A stretch of 63,399 nucleotides of DNA from Alistipes sp. (GCA_017410165.1 JAFQRH010000020.1:1-63399); one strand, 5' to 3'; counted from the stretch's first letter, positions 45,719-55,198 are shown. Translations and numbers: made by a program. Notes: generated from the letters alone by a model not told the origin.

Positions 45719-46573
45719 CTACTCTTCCGGGAACGAAAATCTCAAAATCAAAGGAAGCGATTCGAGCCAGAATTTCCAATCGTGCACACCATCGCGGACA
45801 CGAAATTCGACCGGCACTTTTGCGCGGTGCATCTCCGTCACAAAGTCGAAATTCGTATTGATAAGTCCGTCGTCGTCGCCACAGTCCAACATCCAACGTA
45901 CGGTACGCAACTTCTCCACCTGCTCGGCCGTTGCATTTCGCAGATATTCGACAGGCGAGGTTTGGGCTACCGACATCAGCCAACCCGCATCGTAATACTC
46001 GGGAACGGCAGGGCGATAGCGATGGTCGAGCAGACCGCTTGTCGAGTATGCGGCAATGAAGAGGTCGGGGTGTCGTTGAGCATAGACAAACGCACCTCCG
46101 CCACCCATCGAAAGACCCGCCACGGCACGCCCCCGCTTCTCGGCTATCGTTCTGAATTTCTTATCGATATACGGAATAAACTCGTCGAAGAAATAGGTCT
46201 CGTATGGCCACCCTGCCACATTGAAATAACCCATATCTTTGCCGGCACGCTTTTCACCCTTTCCGCTGGCATCGGGCATCACGATAATCATCCTCTTCGC
46301 GCGAGCGGCAGCAATCTCGACATCGGCCAAATCGGGCAGCGCGTGACGCCCCTCGCGACACCACGACTCGTGCGACCCCTTTGCTCCGTGAAGCAGATAG
46401 AGAACGGGGTATCGCTCGGTCGAGTTGTCGTAGCCCTCTGGCAGATAAACCGAGTACGGTTTCTCGACACCCAGCACGTGGCTCTTCATCGTGAAATGTT
46501 CGATGCGACCCTGCGCCAACGCCGTTGCTCCGAGAGCAAGGAGTGCGAGAGCAAAAACAACGATTCTCTTCAT
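45719..46573 (-). CDS. Secreted esterase, EsteraseD/feruloyl-esterase-like alpha/beta hydrolase
   Basis: This is a 284-aa exported enzyme with signal peptide [21 protein letters not shown]. It belongs to the esterase D / antigen 85 / feruloyl esterase-like family (PF00756 type): [29 protein letters not shown] with the oxyanion region, the nucleophile elbow [18 protein letters not shown] for the acid, and [12 protein letters not shown] for the His. Members cleave acyl or feruloyl esters on plant polysaccharides or other substrates; the substrate here is unknown. It is transcribed alone, divergent from leuS, and unrelated in sequence to the four tandem hydrolases after leuS. Confidence 0.88.
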   Translation of the reverse strand: MKRIVVFALALLALGATALAQGRIEHFTMKSHVLGVEKPYSVYLPEGYDNSTERYPVLYLLHGAKGSHESWCREGRHALPDLADVEIAAARAKRMIIVMPDASGKGEKRAGKDMGYFNVAGWPYETYFFDEFIPYIDKKFRTIAEKRGRAVAGLSMGGGGAFVYAQRHPDLFIAAYSTSGLLDHRYRPAVPEYYDAGWLMSVAQTSPVEYLRNATAEQVEKLRTVRWMLDCGDDDGLINTNFDFVTEMHRAKVPVEFRVRDGVHDWKFWLESLPLILRFSFPEE

Positions 46574-46604
46574 ATAATTTTAGGTTTTTAGGTTTTTCCG
46601 CTAA

Positions 46605-46612
46605 CAAAGTTA
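46605..46612 (-). promoter_or_regulatory. -7 box for the esterase gene
   Basis: On the minus strand this reads TAACTTTG, a perfect -7 box, about 32 nt before the esterase start. It lies 11 nt from the leuS -7 box on the other strand. Confidence 0.6.
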
Positions 46613-46623
46613 AGAAAAATAAC

Positions 46624-46631
46624 TATCTTTG
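46624..46631 (+). promoter_or_regulatory. -7 box for leuS
   Basis: TATCTTTG is a perfect -7 box, about 110 nt before the leuS ATG at 46741. The intervening leader has no obvious T-box or other riboswitch structure. Confidence 0.6.
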
Positions 46632-46740
46632 CAAATCCATCGCCTGCGTGAGCGCGCACACAGCGCCATACACAGGCGCACGCGACCGAAAAAACGGAAA
46701 ACGAAAGAGAGAATTACAACAAAAAAACGGAATAAAATTT

Positions 46741-49488
46741 ATGGAGTACAATTTCAGAGAGATTGAGGCCAAATGGCAACAAGAGTGGAAAAAGCGCGGT
46801 GTGTATCGCGTCAAGACGGATGCATCGCGTCCGAAGTTTTATGTCCTTGATATGTTCCCGTATCCGTCGGGTGCGGGTCTTCACGTAGGACACCCTCTGG
46901 GCTATATCGCCTCCGACATCTATTCACGCTACAAACGTCTGTGCGGATACAACGTACTGCACCCGATGGGCTACGATGCGTTCGGCCTGCCGGCAGAGCA
47001 GTATGCAATTCAGACCGGTCAGCATCCGGCGGTGACCACCGAGCAGAATATCGCCCGTTACCGCGAGCAGTTGGACAAAATCGGCTTCTCGTATGATTGG
47101 GAGCGCGAGGTGCGCACCTGCGAGCCGGAGTACTACAAGTGGACGCAGTGGGCATTCCTCAAAATGTTCGCCCACTACTACGACCGCACCGAGCAGAAGG
47201 CACGCCCTATCGAGGCACTCGTCGCCCACTTCGAGGCGCACGGCACCGAGGGCATCGACGCTGCCTGCACCGCCGAACTCTCGTTCACGGCCGAAGAGTG
47301 GCACGCAATGAGCGAGGAGCAGAAGGAGCAGACTCTGCAAAACTATCGTCTGGCATTCCGCGCCGATACGATGGTGAACTGGTGTCCGAAGCTCGGCACC
47401 GTGCTCGCCAACGACGAGGTGAAGGATGGTCTGTCGGTTCGTGGCGGCTATCCGGTCGAGCAGAAGCGAATGAAGCAGTGGTTGTTGCGCGTGACCGCCT
47501 ACGCACAGCGAATGTTGGACGGTCTGGATTCGCTCGAATGGAGCGAGTCGCTCAAAGAGATTCAGCGCAACTGGATTGGTCGCTCGGTGGGCGCACAGGT
47601 ATTCTTCGATGCCGAGATGGCAAACGGCGAGACCCGCCCGCTCGAAATCTTCACCACACGTCCCGACACCATCTTCGGTGTTACGTTTATGGTCGTGGCT
47701 CCGGAGCACGAGTGGTTGGCAGCAATGACCACCGACGAGCAGCGCGCCGCAGTCGAGGAGTATGTCGAGCAGACCAAGAAACGCTCCGAGCGTGAGCGCA
47801 TTGCCGAGACCAAGCGCGTGAGCGGTGTATTTACCGGCTCGTACGCTACAAATCCGTTCACCGGCAAGCGCATTCCGATTTACGCTTCGGACTACGTGCT
47901 CTCGGGCTACGGCACGGGTGCAATTATGGCAGTGCCGGCTCACGACTCGCGCGACTACGCCTTTGCACGCCACTTCGGTCTGGATATTGTTCCGGTTGTC
48001 GAGGGTGGCAACCTCGAAGAGTCGTCGTACGACGCAAAGGAGGGTGCGATGATAAACTCCGACTTCCTCAATGGTACGGACGTAAAGGATGCCATCAACC
48101 TGATGTTCGCCGAGGTCGAGCGTCGCGGACTCGGCAAACGCCTTGTGAACTATCGCCTGCGCGATGCAATCTTCTCGCGCCAGCGTTATTGGGGCGAGCC
48201 GTTCCCGATTCGCTACGAGGGCGACGTGGCACGTCCGCTTGCAGAGGATGAGTTGCCACTCTGTCTGCCGCCAATCAAGAACTTCGGTCCGACCGAGCAG
48301 GGCGAGCCGCCGTTGGCTCGCGTCGAGGGTTGGGAGTACGAACTCTCGACAATGCCGGGCTTTGCCGGCTCGTCGGCATACTACCTCCGATATATGGACC
48401 CGCACAACAACGAAGCACTCGTCTCGAAGGAGGCAAACGAGTATTGGCGCAACGTCGATTTGTATATCGGCGGTATCGAGCACGCTACGGGCCACTTGAT
48501 GTATTCGCGCTTCTGGAATATGTTCCTCTACGACTTGGGTTACGTCTGCGAGAGCGAGCCGTTCAAGAAGTTGGTCAATCAGGGTATGATTCAGGGTCGC
48601 TCGAACTTCGTATATCGCGTTGTCGGCACCAACCAATTCGTCTCGCTCGGCCTGCGCGACCAATACCAGACGCAGGAGATTCACGTCGATGTGAATATCG
48701 TCAAGAACGACATCCTCGACCTCGACGCCTTCCGCGCTTGGCGTCCGGAGTTTGCCGATGCGGAGTTTATCCTCGAAAACGGACAGTACATCTGCGGTTG
48801 GGCGGTCGAGAAGATGTCGAAGTCGATGTTCAACGTCGTCAATCCGGACTTTATCGTCGAGCAGTACGGCGCCGACACGTTGCGTATGTACGAGATGTTC
48901 CTCGGTCCGTTGGAGCAGTCGAAGCCGTGGGATACGAACGGTATCGACGGTGTGCATAAGTTCTTGCGCCGCTTCTGGCGAATGTTCCACACCCGCACGG
49001 GCGAGTGGGCACTCACCGACGAGCAGCCGACCGACAAGGAGTTGAAGACGCTGCACAAGACCATCAAGAAGATTCGCGAGGATATCGAAAACTTCTCGTT
49101 CAACACCTCCGTTGCGGCCTTTATGATCTGCGCCAACGAACTTGGCGAGTGCCACAAGCGCGCAATCCTCGAACCGCTGACCATCCTCATCGCGCCGTTT
49201 GCGCCGCACATTGCCGAGCAGTTGTGGGAGATGATGGGCCACAGCACCTCGATTTGCGACGCCCACTATCCGGAGTGCAACGAGGAGTATCTGGTCGAGA
49301 ATTCGTTCGAGTACCCGATTATGATTAACGGCAAGTTGCGTTGCAAGCAGGTCTATCCGCTCTCGGCAACCCCTGCCGAGTTGCAGGCCGACGTTGTAAC
49401 CAAAGAGGAGGTGCAACGCTGGTTGGAGGGTGCTACGCCAAAGAAGATTATCGTCGTGCCGGGCAAGATTATCAACATCGTAAAATAG
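46741..49488 (+). CDS. leuS: Leucyl-tRNA synthetase
   Basis: This class I aminoacyl-tRNA synthetase is 915 aa. HVGHPLGY (HIGH motif) is at residues 48-55. The CP1 editing domain is roughly 230-430 ([19 protein letters not shown]). KMSKS is at 691-695 and is followed by the anticodon-binding domain. I chose ATG 46741 ([16 protein letters not shown]), the conserved start; upstream in-frame sequence is leader. It is the first gene of a + strand run with the secreted hydrolases 8 nt downstream. Confidence 0.97.
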   Translation: MEYNFREIEAKWQQEWKKRGVYRVKTDASRPKFYVLDMFPYPSGAGLHVGHPLGYIASDIYSRYKRLCGYNVLHPMGYDAFGLPAEQYAIQTGQHPAVTTEQNIARYREQLDKIGFSYDWEREVRTCEPEYYKWTQWAFLKMFAHYYDRTEQKARPIEALVAHFEAHGTEGIDAACTAELSFTAEEWHAMSEEQKEQTLQNYRLAFRADTMVNWCPKLGTVLANDEVKDGLSVRGGYPVEQKRMKQWLLRVTAYAQRMLDGLDSLEWSESLKEIQRNWIGRSVGAQVFFDAEMANGETRPLEIFTTRPDTIFGVTFMVVAPEHEWLAAMTTDEQRAAVEEYVEQTKKRSERERIAETKRVSGVFTGSYATNPFTGKRIPIYASDYVLSGYGTGAIMAVPAHDSRDYAFARHFGLDIVPVVEGGNLEESSYDAKEGAMINSDFLNGTDVKDAINLMFAEVERRGLGKRLVNYRLRDAIFSRQRYWGEPFPIRYEGDVARPLAEDELPLCLPPIKNFGPTEQGEPPLARVEGWEYELSTMPGFAGSSAYYLRYMDPHNNEALVSKEANEYWRNVDLYIGGIEHATGHLMYSRFWNMFLYDLGYVCESEPFKKLVNQGMIQGRSNFVYRVVGTNQFVSLGLRDQYQTQEIHVDVNIVKNDILDLDAFRAWRPEFADAEFILENGQYICGWAVEKMSKSMFNVVNPDFIVEQYGADTLRMYEMFLGPLEQSKPWDTNGIDGVHKFLRRFWRMFHTRTGEWALTDEQPTDKELKTLHKTIKKIREDIENFSFNTSVAAFMICANELGECHKRAILEPLTILIAPFAPHIAEQLWEMMGHSTSICDAHYPECNEEYLVENSFEYPIMINGKLRCKQVYPLSATPAELQADVVTKEEVQRWLEGATPKKIIVVPGKIINIVK

Positions 49489-49496
49489 GACACACA

Positions 49497-50423
49497 ATGA
49501 AACGCCTTTTAACCATCATAATCGCTCTCGCTTGGATATTCGGCGCATCGGCACAGACGACCGTCACGCTCTCGAAAGAGGAGAGTGGTGCCGACAAGAT
49601 TGTCGCAAACCTTTGGAACAACTCGACCGCTCCACACTCGAACGGCATCACAGCCGACGAGACCATTAACGAGAAGTGGGAACTCTTCAACACATCGCAA
49701 ACCGACCTCTACATCTACAAAGCCGACCCTGCGAAGGCGACGGGTCAGGCGGTGGTTGTCGTTCCGGGCGGTGGTTACCGAAAGGTCTGCATCAAGTATG
49801 ACGGCTTTGCCGTTGCTCGCTATCTGCGCAGCATCGGCGTCTCGGCCATCGTTGTCAAGTATCGTCTGCCGAACAGCCACCGCGAAGTGCCGCTCGAAGA
49901 TGTGCAGGAGACGATGCGCTATCTGCGCACAGAAGGCGTGAAGTGGGGTGTGGACCCTGCACAAGTGGGCATCCTCGGCTCGTCGGCGGGTGGCTACCTT
50001 GCTGCACACGCCTCGACCGTCACGCCCGACGAGGAGAAACCTGCATTTTCGATACTTATCTACCCCGTAATCACGGGCGAATGGGCATCGCACCGCGGCA
50101 CGTTTGCCAATATGCTCGGCAAACATCGCACGAATGCCGAGCACCAATACTACTCGCTCGAAAACCGCGTAACGCCAACCACGCCACCGACGTTGTTGCT
50201 GCTTGCCGACGACGATTTGAGCGTTCCGACCGTTAGCGGAATCCGCTACTACAAGGCACTCAAATACTACGGCATCCCTGCCTCGTTGCACATCTTCCCT
50301 TCGGGAGGTCACGGCTGGGCGGGCCACGACGAGTACCGATATGCCGAGCCGAGCAAGCAGGCAATCAAGGATTGGTTGGAGATACAACGCAATAACGCAA
50401 CCTTAAAACAGAGAACAAAATGA
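49497..50423 (+). CDS. Secreted alpha/beta hydrolase 1 (acetyl-esterase-like, BD-FAE type)
   Basis: This is a 308-aa exported esterase with signal peptide MKRLLTIIIALAWIFGASAQ. It has an oxyanion motif PGGGY, nucleophile Ser163 in GSSAGG, Asp in the run at 238-240 (ADDDLSVP) and His272 in SGGHGW. This is the bifunctional feruloyl/acetyl xylan esterase-like (BD-FAE) pattern. First of four tandem paralogues; most similar to number 4 (both start TLSKEESGAD after the signal and share IYKADPAKATGQA). It is 8 nt after leuS, and its stop overlaps the next start by ATGA. The substrate is unknown; sugar acetyl esters are the usual class. Confidence 0.88.
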   Translation: MKRLLTIIIALAWIFGASAQTTVTLSKEESGADKIVANLWNNSTAPHSNGITADETINEKWELFNTSQTDLYIYKADPAKATGQAVVVVPGGGYRKVCIKYDGFAVARYLRSIGVSAIVVKYRLPNSHREVPLEDVQETMRYLRTEGVKWGVDPAQVGILGSSAGGYLAAHASTVTPDEEKPAFSILIYPVITGEWASHRGTFANMLGKHRTNAEHQYYSLENRVTPTTPPTLLLLADDDLSVPTVSGIRYYKALKYYGIPASLHIFPSGGHGWAGHDEYRYAEPSKQAIKDWLEIQRNNATLKQRTK

Positions 50424-51322
50424 GACGAATCATCCTTACATTCGCCGCAGCACTAATCGCACTCTGCGCTTCGGCACAAAAGACCATCACGGTGGAGACC
50501 TCCGCCGATGAGATTGTGCATCTGTGGGACAACACCACAGCCAAGTACTCGAACGAGATGGAGAAGGACGAACTTGTCAAGAAAAAGTACAAGGTCTATA
50601 ACACTTCGTCCGCCGACCTGTACATCTTCACCCCGCCAAAGGAGAAGGCGACCGGCTACTCGCTCGTCATCTACCCGGGTGGTGGTTTTCGCTATTTGAG
50701 TTTCCCGACATCGTTCCCCGAGTGGTTGCGCGAGCAGGGCATCACGGCGGTAGTCGTGAAGTATCGTCTGCCGAATCTCGGCCACAGCGATGCGATGTTC
50801 GAGGATGTGGTCGGTGCGCTGGACTATATGCGCGCCAATGCCGAAAAGTATAACATCGACCCGCAAAAGGTCGGCGTGTGCGGCAACTCCGCCGGCGGAT
50901 ACCTCGCCGCGTGGGCATCGAACGCCGTGGAGGATGCCAAGAAGCCGGCATTCTCGATTATCGTCTATGGCTCGGTCGAGCGCAACAACTACTACAACAC
51001 CTATCGTGGCAACTCGCAACTCGGTGGCAAGTATGTCACCGCATATCAGGCCGACCAACTATCGACAACAAATATGGTCGGACCAACCACGCCACCGGCA
51101 CTCATTCTGCACTCGGACGACGATACCGTTGTGCAGCCGTTCGCCGCTACGGCATACTATCGCGCATTGAAACGTCACGGCATCCCTGCCTCGTTGCACA
51201 TCTACCCTTCGGGAGGTCACGGCTGGTCGGGCCGATTGTCGTGGAGATACCGCGCCGATTGGTTGGGAGCCGTTAAGGATTGGTTCGATTCGCTCGAAGA
51301 GATAAAGAACAGTCGAAAATAG
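50420..51322 (+). CDS. Secreted alpha/beta hydrolase 2 (acetyl-esterase-like)
   Basis: This is a 300-aa exported paralogue with signal peptide MRRIILTFAAALIALCASAQ. It has YPGGGFRY (oxyanion), nucleophile Ser157 in CGNSAGGY, LHSDDDTVVQP for the Asp and SGGHGW for the His. It is closest to copy 3 (both start with V-E-x-S-A-D-E after the signal, use N before the Ser, and have a LPNLGHSD/LPNGHREVP segment). The start overlaps copy 1 by 4 nt, so translation is coupled. Confidence 0.88.
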   Translation: MRRIILTFAAALIALCASAQKTITVETSADEIVHLWDNTTAKYSNEMEKDELVKKKYKVYNTSSADLYIFTPPKEKATGYSLVIYPGGGFRYLSFPTSFPEWLREQGITAVVVKYRLPNLGHSDAMFEDVVGALDYMRANAEKYNIDPQKVGVCGNSAGGYLAAWASNAVEDAKKPAFSIIVYGSVERNNYYNTYRGNSQLGGKYVTAYQADQLSTTNMVGPTTPPALILHSDDDTVVQPFAATAYYRALKRHGIPASLHIYPSGGHGWSGRLSWRYRADWLGAVKDWFDSLEEIKNSRK

Positions 51323-51342
51323 ATCAAAAAAAGATAAACACA

Positions 51343-52227
51343 ATGAAAAAACTACTGATTATGATTGCAGCAACCGCGATGTCACTCGCCGCATCGGCAC
51401 AGGAGCGAGTGCAGGTGGAGTGTTCAGCAGACGAGGTCTTCACACTCTGGAACAACGACACCGCCCCACATTCGAGTTGCGACACGAAGGTAGAGGTAAT
51501 CGTCAAACGAGGCAACGGCTACAAGGCATCGCACACCTCCGAGACCGTATTCTACCTCTTCCGTGCCAAGAATCCTACGGGTCACGCCGTCGTACACTTC
51601 CCGGGTGGCGGCTACAAGACCGTAAATCTCAATTTCAGCGTTGCCGAGTGGTTGCGCGAGCAGGGCATTACGACAATGGTTGTCAAGTACCGATTGCCGA
51701 ACGGCCACCGCGAAGTGCCACTCGAAGATGCTCGCGAAGCAATCGCATACCTGCGCACGCACGCCGAGCGTCTGGGCATCGACCCGCAGAAGGTGGGTGT
51801 GATGGGCAACTCGGCCGGCGGACACCTCGCCGCGTGGTGCTCGAACGCCCTCGCAGCCGACGAGCGTCCGAACTTCTCGATTCTCATCTATCCGGTCATC
51901 AACGGCCAGATGTGGACGGGCAAGCCGCAGCAGAGCACATTCTTGGAGTTGCTCGGCAAGTGGCGCACACAAATCGACATCGAGCAACACTCGGCCGACC
52001 TGCTCGTCACGGCAGACACGCCACCGGCTTTGATGCTCCACAGCCAGGACGACCCGCTCGCTCCGTCGTACAACTCGACACTCTACTACAAGGCACTCAA
52101 ACACCACGGCGTGAAGGCGCGTATGCACATCTTCCCGTCGGGCGGTCACAGTTGGATTGGTCGCGAGACGTGGGAGTATCGCCAGCAGTGGCTCGAAGCC
52201 ACCCGCGATTGGGTTTTATCCTTCTAA
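51343..52227 (+). CDS. Secreted alpha/beta hydrolase 3 (acetyl-esterase-like)
   Basis: This is a 294-aa exported paralogue. The start ATG 51343 gives signal MKKLLIMIAATAMSLAASAQ. It has FPGGGYK, nucleophile Ser157 in GNSAGGHLAAW, LHSQDDPLAPS for the Asp, and SGGHSW for the catalytic His (Gly replaced by Ser after the His). It is 20 nt after copy 2. It is followed by a 187-nt spacer with a 25-nt tandem repeat before copy 4. Confidence 0.88.
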   Translation: MKKLLIMIAATAMSLAASAQERVQVECSADEVFTLWNNDTAPHSSCDTKVEVIVKRGNGYKASHTSETVFYLFRAKNPTGHAVVHFPGGGYKTVNLNFSVAEWLREQGITTMVVKYRLPNGHREVPLEDAREAIAYLRTHAERLGIDPQKVGVMGNSAGGHLAAWCSNALAADERPNFSILIYPVINGQMWTGKPQQSTFLELLGKWRTQIDIEQHSADLLVTADTPPALMLHSQDDPLAPSYNSTLYYKALKHHGVKARMHIFPSGGHSWIGRETWEYRQQWLEATRDWVLSF

Positions 52228-52264
52228 CCACCAAATAAACACCCCACAAGGTGGGGCAAAGAGA

Positions 52265-52352
52265 GTGGCAACGAAAAGGGCTACAAGAAGTGGCAACGAA
52301 AAGGGCTACAAGAAGTGGCAACGAAAAGGGCTACAAGAAGTGGCAACAAGAA
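52265..52352. repeat. 25-nt tandem repeat, three full copies plus a partial one
   Basis: The unit begins GTGGCAACGAAAAGG and continues GCTACAAGAA. Copies start at 52265, 52290, 52315 and (partial) 52340, with GTGGC again at 52353. The copies are almost identical, so the expansion looks recent. It is non-coding, between hydrolases 3 and 4. Spacing is too short and spacers are absent, so it is not CRISPR. Confidence 0.85.
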
Positions 52353-52414
52353 GTGGCGACCCCAAAAAAGAAGGACAACAAAAAAACGTATAACAAAAAA
52401 AACAGAAACAAAAT

Positions 52415-53344
52415 ATGAAACGCTTTATCGTAATGCTTGCAACAACAGCTATGGCAATCAACGTATCGGCACAAAAGACCATCACACTCTCGAAGGAGGA
52501 GAGTGGTGCAGATGAAATCATCACCAACTATTGGAACAACTCTACGGCTCCGCACTCGAACGAGGAGACCAAAGACGAGGAGATTAACGCACGTAAGCAC
52601 TTCACGCACACCTCGCAGACCGACTTCTACATCTACAAGGCGGACCCTGCAAAGGCAACCGGTCAGGCAATCGTCGTACTGCCGGGTGGCGGTTACAGCA
52701 AGGTTTGTATCGCACACGAGGGCTTCGAGATTGCGAAGTACTTCCGCTCGCTCGGCATCACGGCCGTTATCGTGAAGTATCGTCTTCCGAATCGCGGCCA
52801 CGCAATCGTACCGCTCGAAGATGCACAGGAGGCACTGCGCTACGTGCGTAAGAAGGCGAAGAAGTGGGGCGTAGATCCTGCACAGGTCGGCATCTGCGGC
52901 TCGTCGGCAGGCGGTCACCTCGCAGCATACACCTCGACCTTCACGCCCGATGCCGAGAAGCCGGCATTCTCGATTCTCTTCTATCCGGTAATCACCGGCA
53001 CAACGTGGGAGACTCACCAGAACACCTTCGAATATCTGCTCGGCAAGCATCGCACCCACAAACAGCAAGAGTACTACTCGCTCGAAAACCGCGTAACGGA
53101 GACCACGCCGCCAACCATTCTGTTGCTCTCGGACGACGATTTGACCGTTCCGACCATCAGTTCGGTACTCTACTACGAGGCGTTGCGTGCAAACGGTGTT
53201 TCGGCGACGATGCACATCTACCCTTCGGGTGGTCACGGCTGGTGTGGTCACGAGGAGTTCAAGTACGACAAGGAGTACAAGGCGGCTCTGAAAGATTGGT
53301 TGGAGATTCAGAACAAAGCAGCAAAACAGGAAAAAACAAAATAA
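52415..53344 (+). CDS. Secreted alpha/beta hydrolase 4 (acetyl-esterase-like)
   Basis: This is a 309-aa exported paralogue with signal peptide MKRFIVMLATTAMAINVSAQ. It has LPGGGYSK, nucleophile Ser164 in CGSSAGGHLAAY, LLSDDDLTVP for the Asp, and SGGHGW for the His. It is clearly closest to copy 1 in the N-terminal half (YKADPAKATGQA, KKWGVDPAQVGI). The last of the array; prfA starts 13 nt later, so the array sits within a housekeeping transcript. Confidence 0.88.
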   Translation: MKRFIVMLATTAMAINVSAQKTITLSKEESGADEIITNYWNNSTAPHSNEETKDEEINARKHFTHTSQTDFYIYKADPAKATGQAIVVLPGGGYSKVCIAHEGFEIAKYFRSLGITAVIVKYRLPNRGHAIVPLEDAQEALRYVRKKAKKWGVDPAQVGICGSSAGGHLAAYTSTFTPDAEKPAFSILFYPVITGTTWETHQNTFEYLLGKHRTHKQQEYYSLENRVTETTPPTILLLSDDDLTVPTISSVLYYEALRANGVSATMHIYPSGGHGWCGHEEFKYDKEYKAALKDWLEIQNKAAKQEKTK

Positions 53345-53357
53345 TTAATATCGACAG

Positions 53358-54446
53358 ATGGCAGACAATTCAATTTTGATGCGCCTCGACGGTCTGAAAA
53401 TCAAATACGAGGAGGTGGGTCAGAAGCTCACCGACCCGGAAGTGATTGCAGACGTCAAGGCGTTCGTACAGTACACGAAAGAGTATAAGGAGCTCGAACC
53501 GATTATCGAGACCTCGGAGCGTTATCGCAAGGCGTTGTCCGATTTGGCCGACGCCAAGGATATCCTCGCAAACGAGAAGGACGAGGATTTCCGCGAGATG
53601 GCACGTGCCGAGGTTGCCGAATTAGAGCCGGCAATCGCACAGATGGAGGAGGATATCAAACTCCTGCTCATCCCGAAAGATCCGCAGGATGCCAAGAACG
53701 CCGTGCTCGAAATTCGAGGCGGTACGGGTGGCGACGAGGCGGCTCTGTTCGCCGGCGACTTGATGCGTATGTACACCAAGTATATCGAGTCGAAGGGTTG
53801 GCGTTACGAGATTACCTCCTTCTCGGAGGGTGCCGTTGGTGGTTATAAGGAGGTGATTATGAAGGTCACCGGCACCAACGTATATGGCACGCTCAAATAC
53901 GAGTCGGGTGTGCACCGCGTGCAGCGCGTTCCGCAGACCGAGACACAGGGTCGTGTCCACACCTCCGCTTCGTCGGTTGCCGTCCTTCCGGAGGCAGACG
54001 AGTTCGACGTCGAGGTGTCGTGGAACGATATTCGCAAAGATATCTTCTGCGCATCGGGCCCGGGTGGTCAGTCGGTGAACACCACCTACTCGGCAATCCG
54101 TCTGACCCACATCCCGACGGGTATCGTCGTGCAGTGTCAGGACCAGAAATCGCAGTTGAAGAACGCCGAAAAGGCCTTCGAGGAGTTGCGTACGCGAATC
54201 TTTAACCTCGAATACCAGAAGTATCTCGACGAAATCGCATCGAAGCGTAAGACGCTCGTTTCGACCGGCGACCGTTCGGCAAAGATTCGTACCTACAACT
54301 ATCCGCAGGGCCGTATCACCGACCACCGTATCAACTATACGATTTACAACCTCAGCGCATTTATGGATGGCGATATTCAGGACTGTATCGACCACCTGAT
54401 TGTTGCCGAGAATGCCGAGCGACTCAAAGAGTCGGAGTTGGGTTAG
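53358..54446 (+). CDS. prfA: Peptide chain release factor 1
   Basis: RF1 recognises UAG and UAA stop codons (362 aa). The GGQ motif is seen in ASGPGGQSVNTTYSAIRLTHIPTG. The stop-recognition loop is in the RVPQTETQGRVHTSAS region. The C-terminal RTYNYPQGRITDHRINYT is diagnostic. It has RF1 length and lacks a programmed frameshift, which argues against RF2. Confidence 0.97.
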   Translation: MADNSILMRLDGLKIKYEEVGQKLTDPEVIADVKAFVQYTKEYKELEPIIETSERYRKALSDLADAKDILANEKDEDFREMARAEVAELEPAIAQMEEDIKLLLIPKDPQDAKNAVLEIRGGTGGDEAALFAGDLMRMYTKYIESKGWRYEITSFSEGAVGGYKEVIMKVTGTNVYGTLKYESGVHRVQRVPQTETQGRVHTSASSVAVLPEADEFDVEVSWNDIRKDIFCASGPGGQSVNTTYSAIRLTHIPTGIVVQCQDQKSQLKNAEKAFEELRTRIFNLEYQKYLDEIASKRKTLVSTGDRSAKIRTYNYPQGRITDHRINYTIYNLSAFMDGDIQDCIDHLIVAENAERLKESELG

Positions 54447-54487
54447 CACACCCACAACGGGGGGGGTAACGGCTAACAAAAAGTCGG

Positions 54488-54633
54488 CAGATGTCGGCGG
54501 ATGTGGAGGAAGCAGACGAAAAATTTGACGGATATTGGCGAAAATGTTGGCAGATGCAGACGAAAATGTTGGCAGATGCAGGCGGAAGCAGACGAAAACA
54601 GACGAAAACCGGCGAAAAAATTGACGAAAACAA
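54488..54633. repeat. Purine-rich tandem repeats after prfA
   Basis: A 22-nt unit beginning AAAATGTTGGCAGATGCAG is present twice in tandem (54541-54562 and 54563-54584), differing by one base. Around it are repeated GGAAGCAGACGAAAA and GGCAGATG words. The frame of the following gene is open through this region, but the repeats look non-coding and precede the signal peptide. Confidence 0.7.
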
Positions 54634-54646
54634 CTCTGTAAAAGGT

Positions 54647-55198
54647 ATGAAACGCTTTGCGGTCATAGCGATTGCTTTGGCGTGGTGGGCAACCGCCACG
54701 GCACAGCCCGACTTACGCCCGCTCTACATCGTCAATGGTGCGGAGTGGAGTGCCGAGCGCGTCAAAGCCATCCCCGAGAAGAATATCGAGCACATCGAGA
54801 CCTTCCCGGCCGACGAGCAGACCGTTGCCCGATACGGCGAGCGCGCCAATAACGGTGTCATCGTCATCTCGCTGCGCTACGACCGTCCGGCTCGTTTCAC
54901 GGGCGGAGAGTCGTTTGCCGACTACGTCTCGAAACGCATCCATTGGCCGAGCCACTACCCTACGGCACGATTCGTCGTGCGATACACGATAGGTGCCGAC
55001 GGAGTGCTGACGCTCGGCGACGAACTCGAATCGACCGACCGCACGTTGCGCAAACGTGCGCTGAAAGTCATCCGCTCGGCTCCACGCTGGGAGCCGGCCA
55101 CAAAGGCGGGCGTTCCGGTCGAGAGTGAATCGGTCGTGGCGGTACAACTGCCCGAAGGGCGGGAGTTGCCTCGCGAGCCATACGTAATATTGTTGTAA
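54647..55198 (+). CDS. Exported protein with plug-like segment and TonB C-terminal domain
   Basis: This is a 183-aa exported protein with signal peptide MKRFAVIAIALAWWATATAQ. Residues about 23-78 (PLYIVNGAE, IEHIETFPADEQTVARYGERANNGVIVISL) resemble the start of a TonB-dependent receptor plug (xxIDG...YGxxGANGVIxIT). Residues about 85-180 (FADYVSKRIHWPSHYP, FVVRYTIGADGVLTL, WEPATKAGVPVESESVVAV) match a TonB C-terminal (PF03544-type) domain. The start ATG 54647 is preferred because it gives the signal peptide. Such fusions occur in Bacteroidetes; their exact role is unclear. xseA follows after 6 nt. Confidence 0.82.
   Translation: MKRFAVIAIALAWWATATAQPDLRPLYIVNGAEWSAERVKAIPEKNIEHIETFPADEQTVARYGERANNGVIVISLRYDRPARFTGGESFADYVSKRIHWPSHYPTARFVVRYTIGADGVLTLGDELESTDRTLRKRALKVIRSAPRWEPATKAGVPVESESVVAVQLPEGRELPREPYVILL

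Noticed and set aside
46632..46740. T-box or amino-acid attenuator before leuS
   Set aside because: No T-box sequence, run of Leu codons or terminator/antiterminator pair is visible.
46924..49497. 857-codon open frame on the minus strand
   Set aside because: It lies entirely opposite leuS, has no recognisable domain, and exists because the GC-rich codon use of leuS leaves few stops on the other strand.
52265..52352. Possible CRISPR array
   Set aside because: Units of 25 nt are directly adjacent with no unique spacers and no cas genes are nearby.
53358..54446. Release factor 2 instead of RF1
   Set aside because: The length, absence of a programmed frameshift and the recognition-loop region fit RF1.
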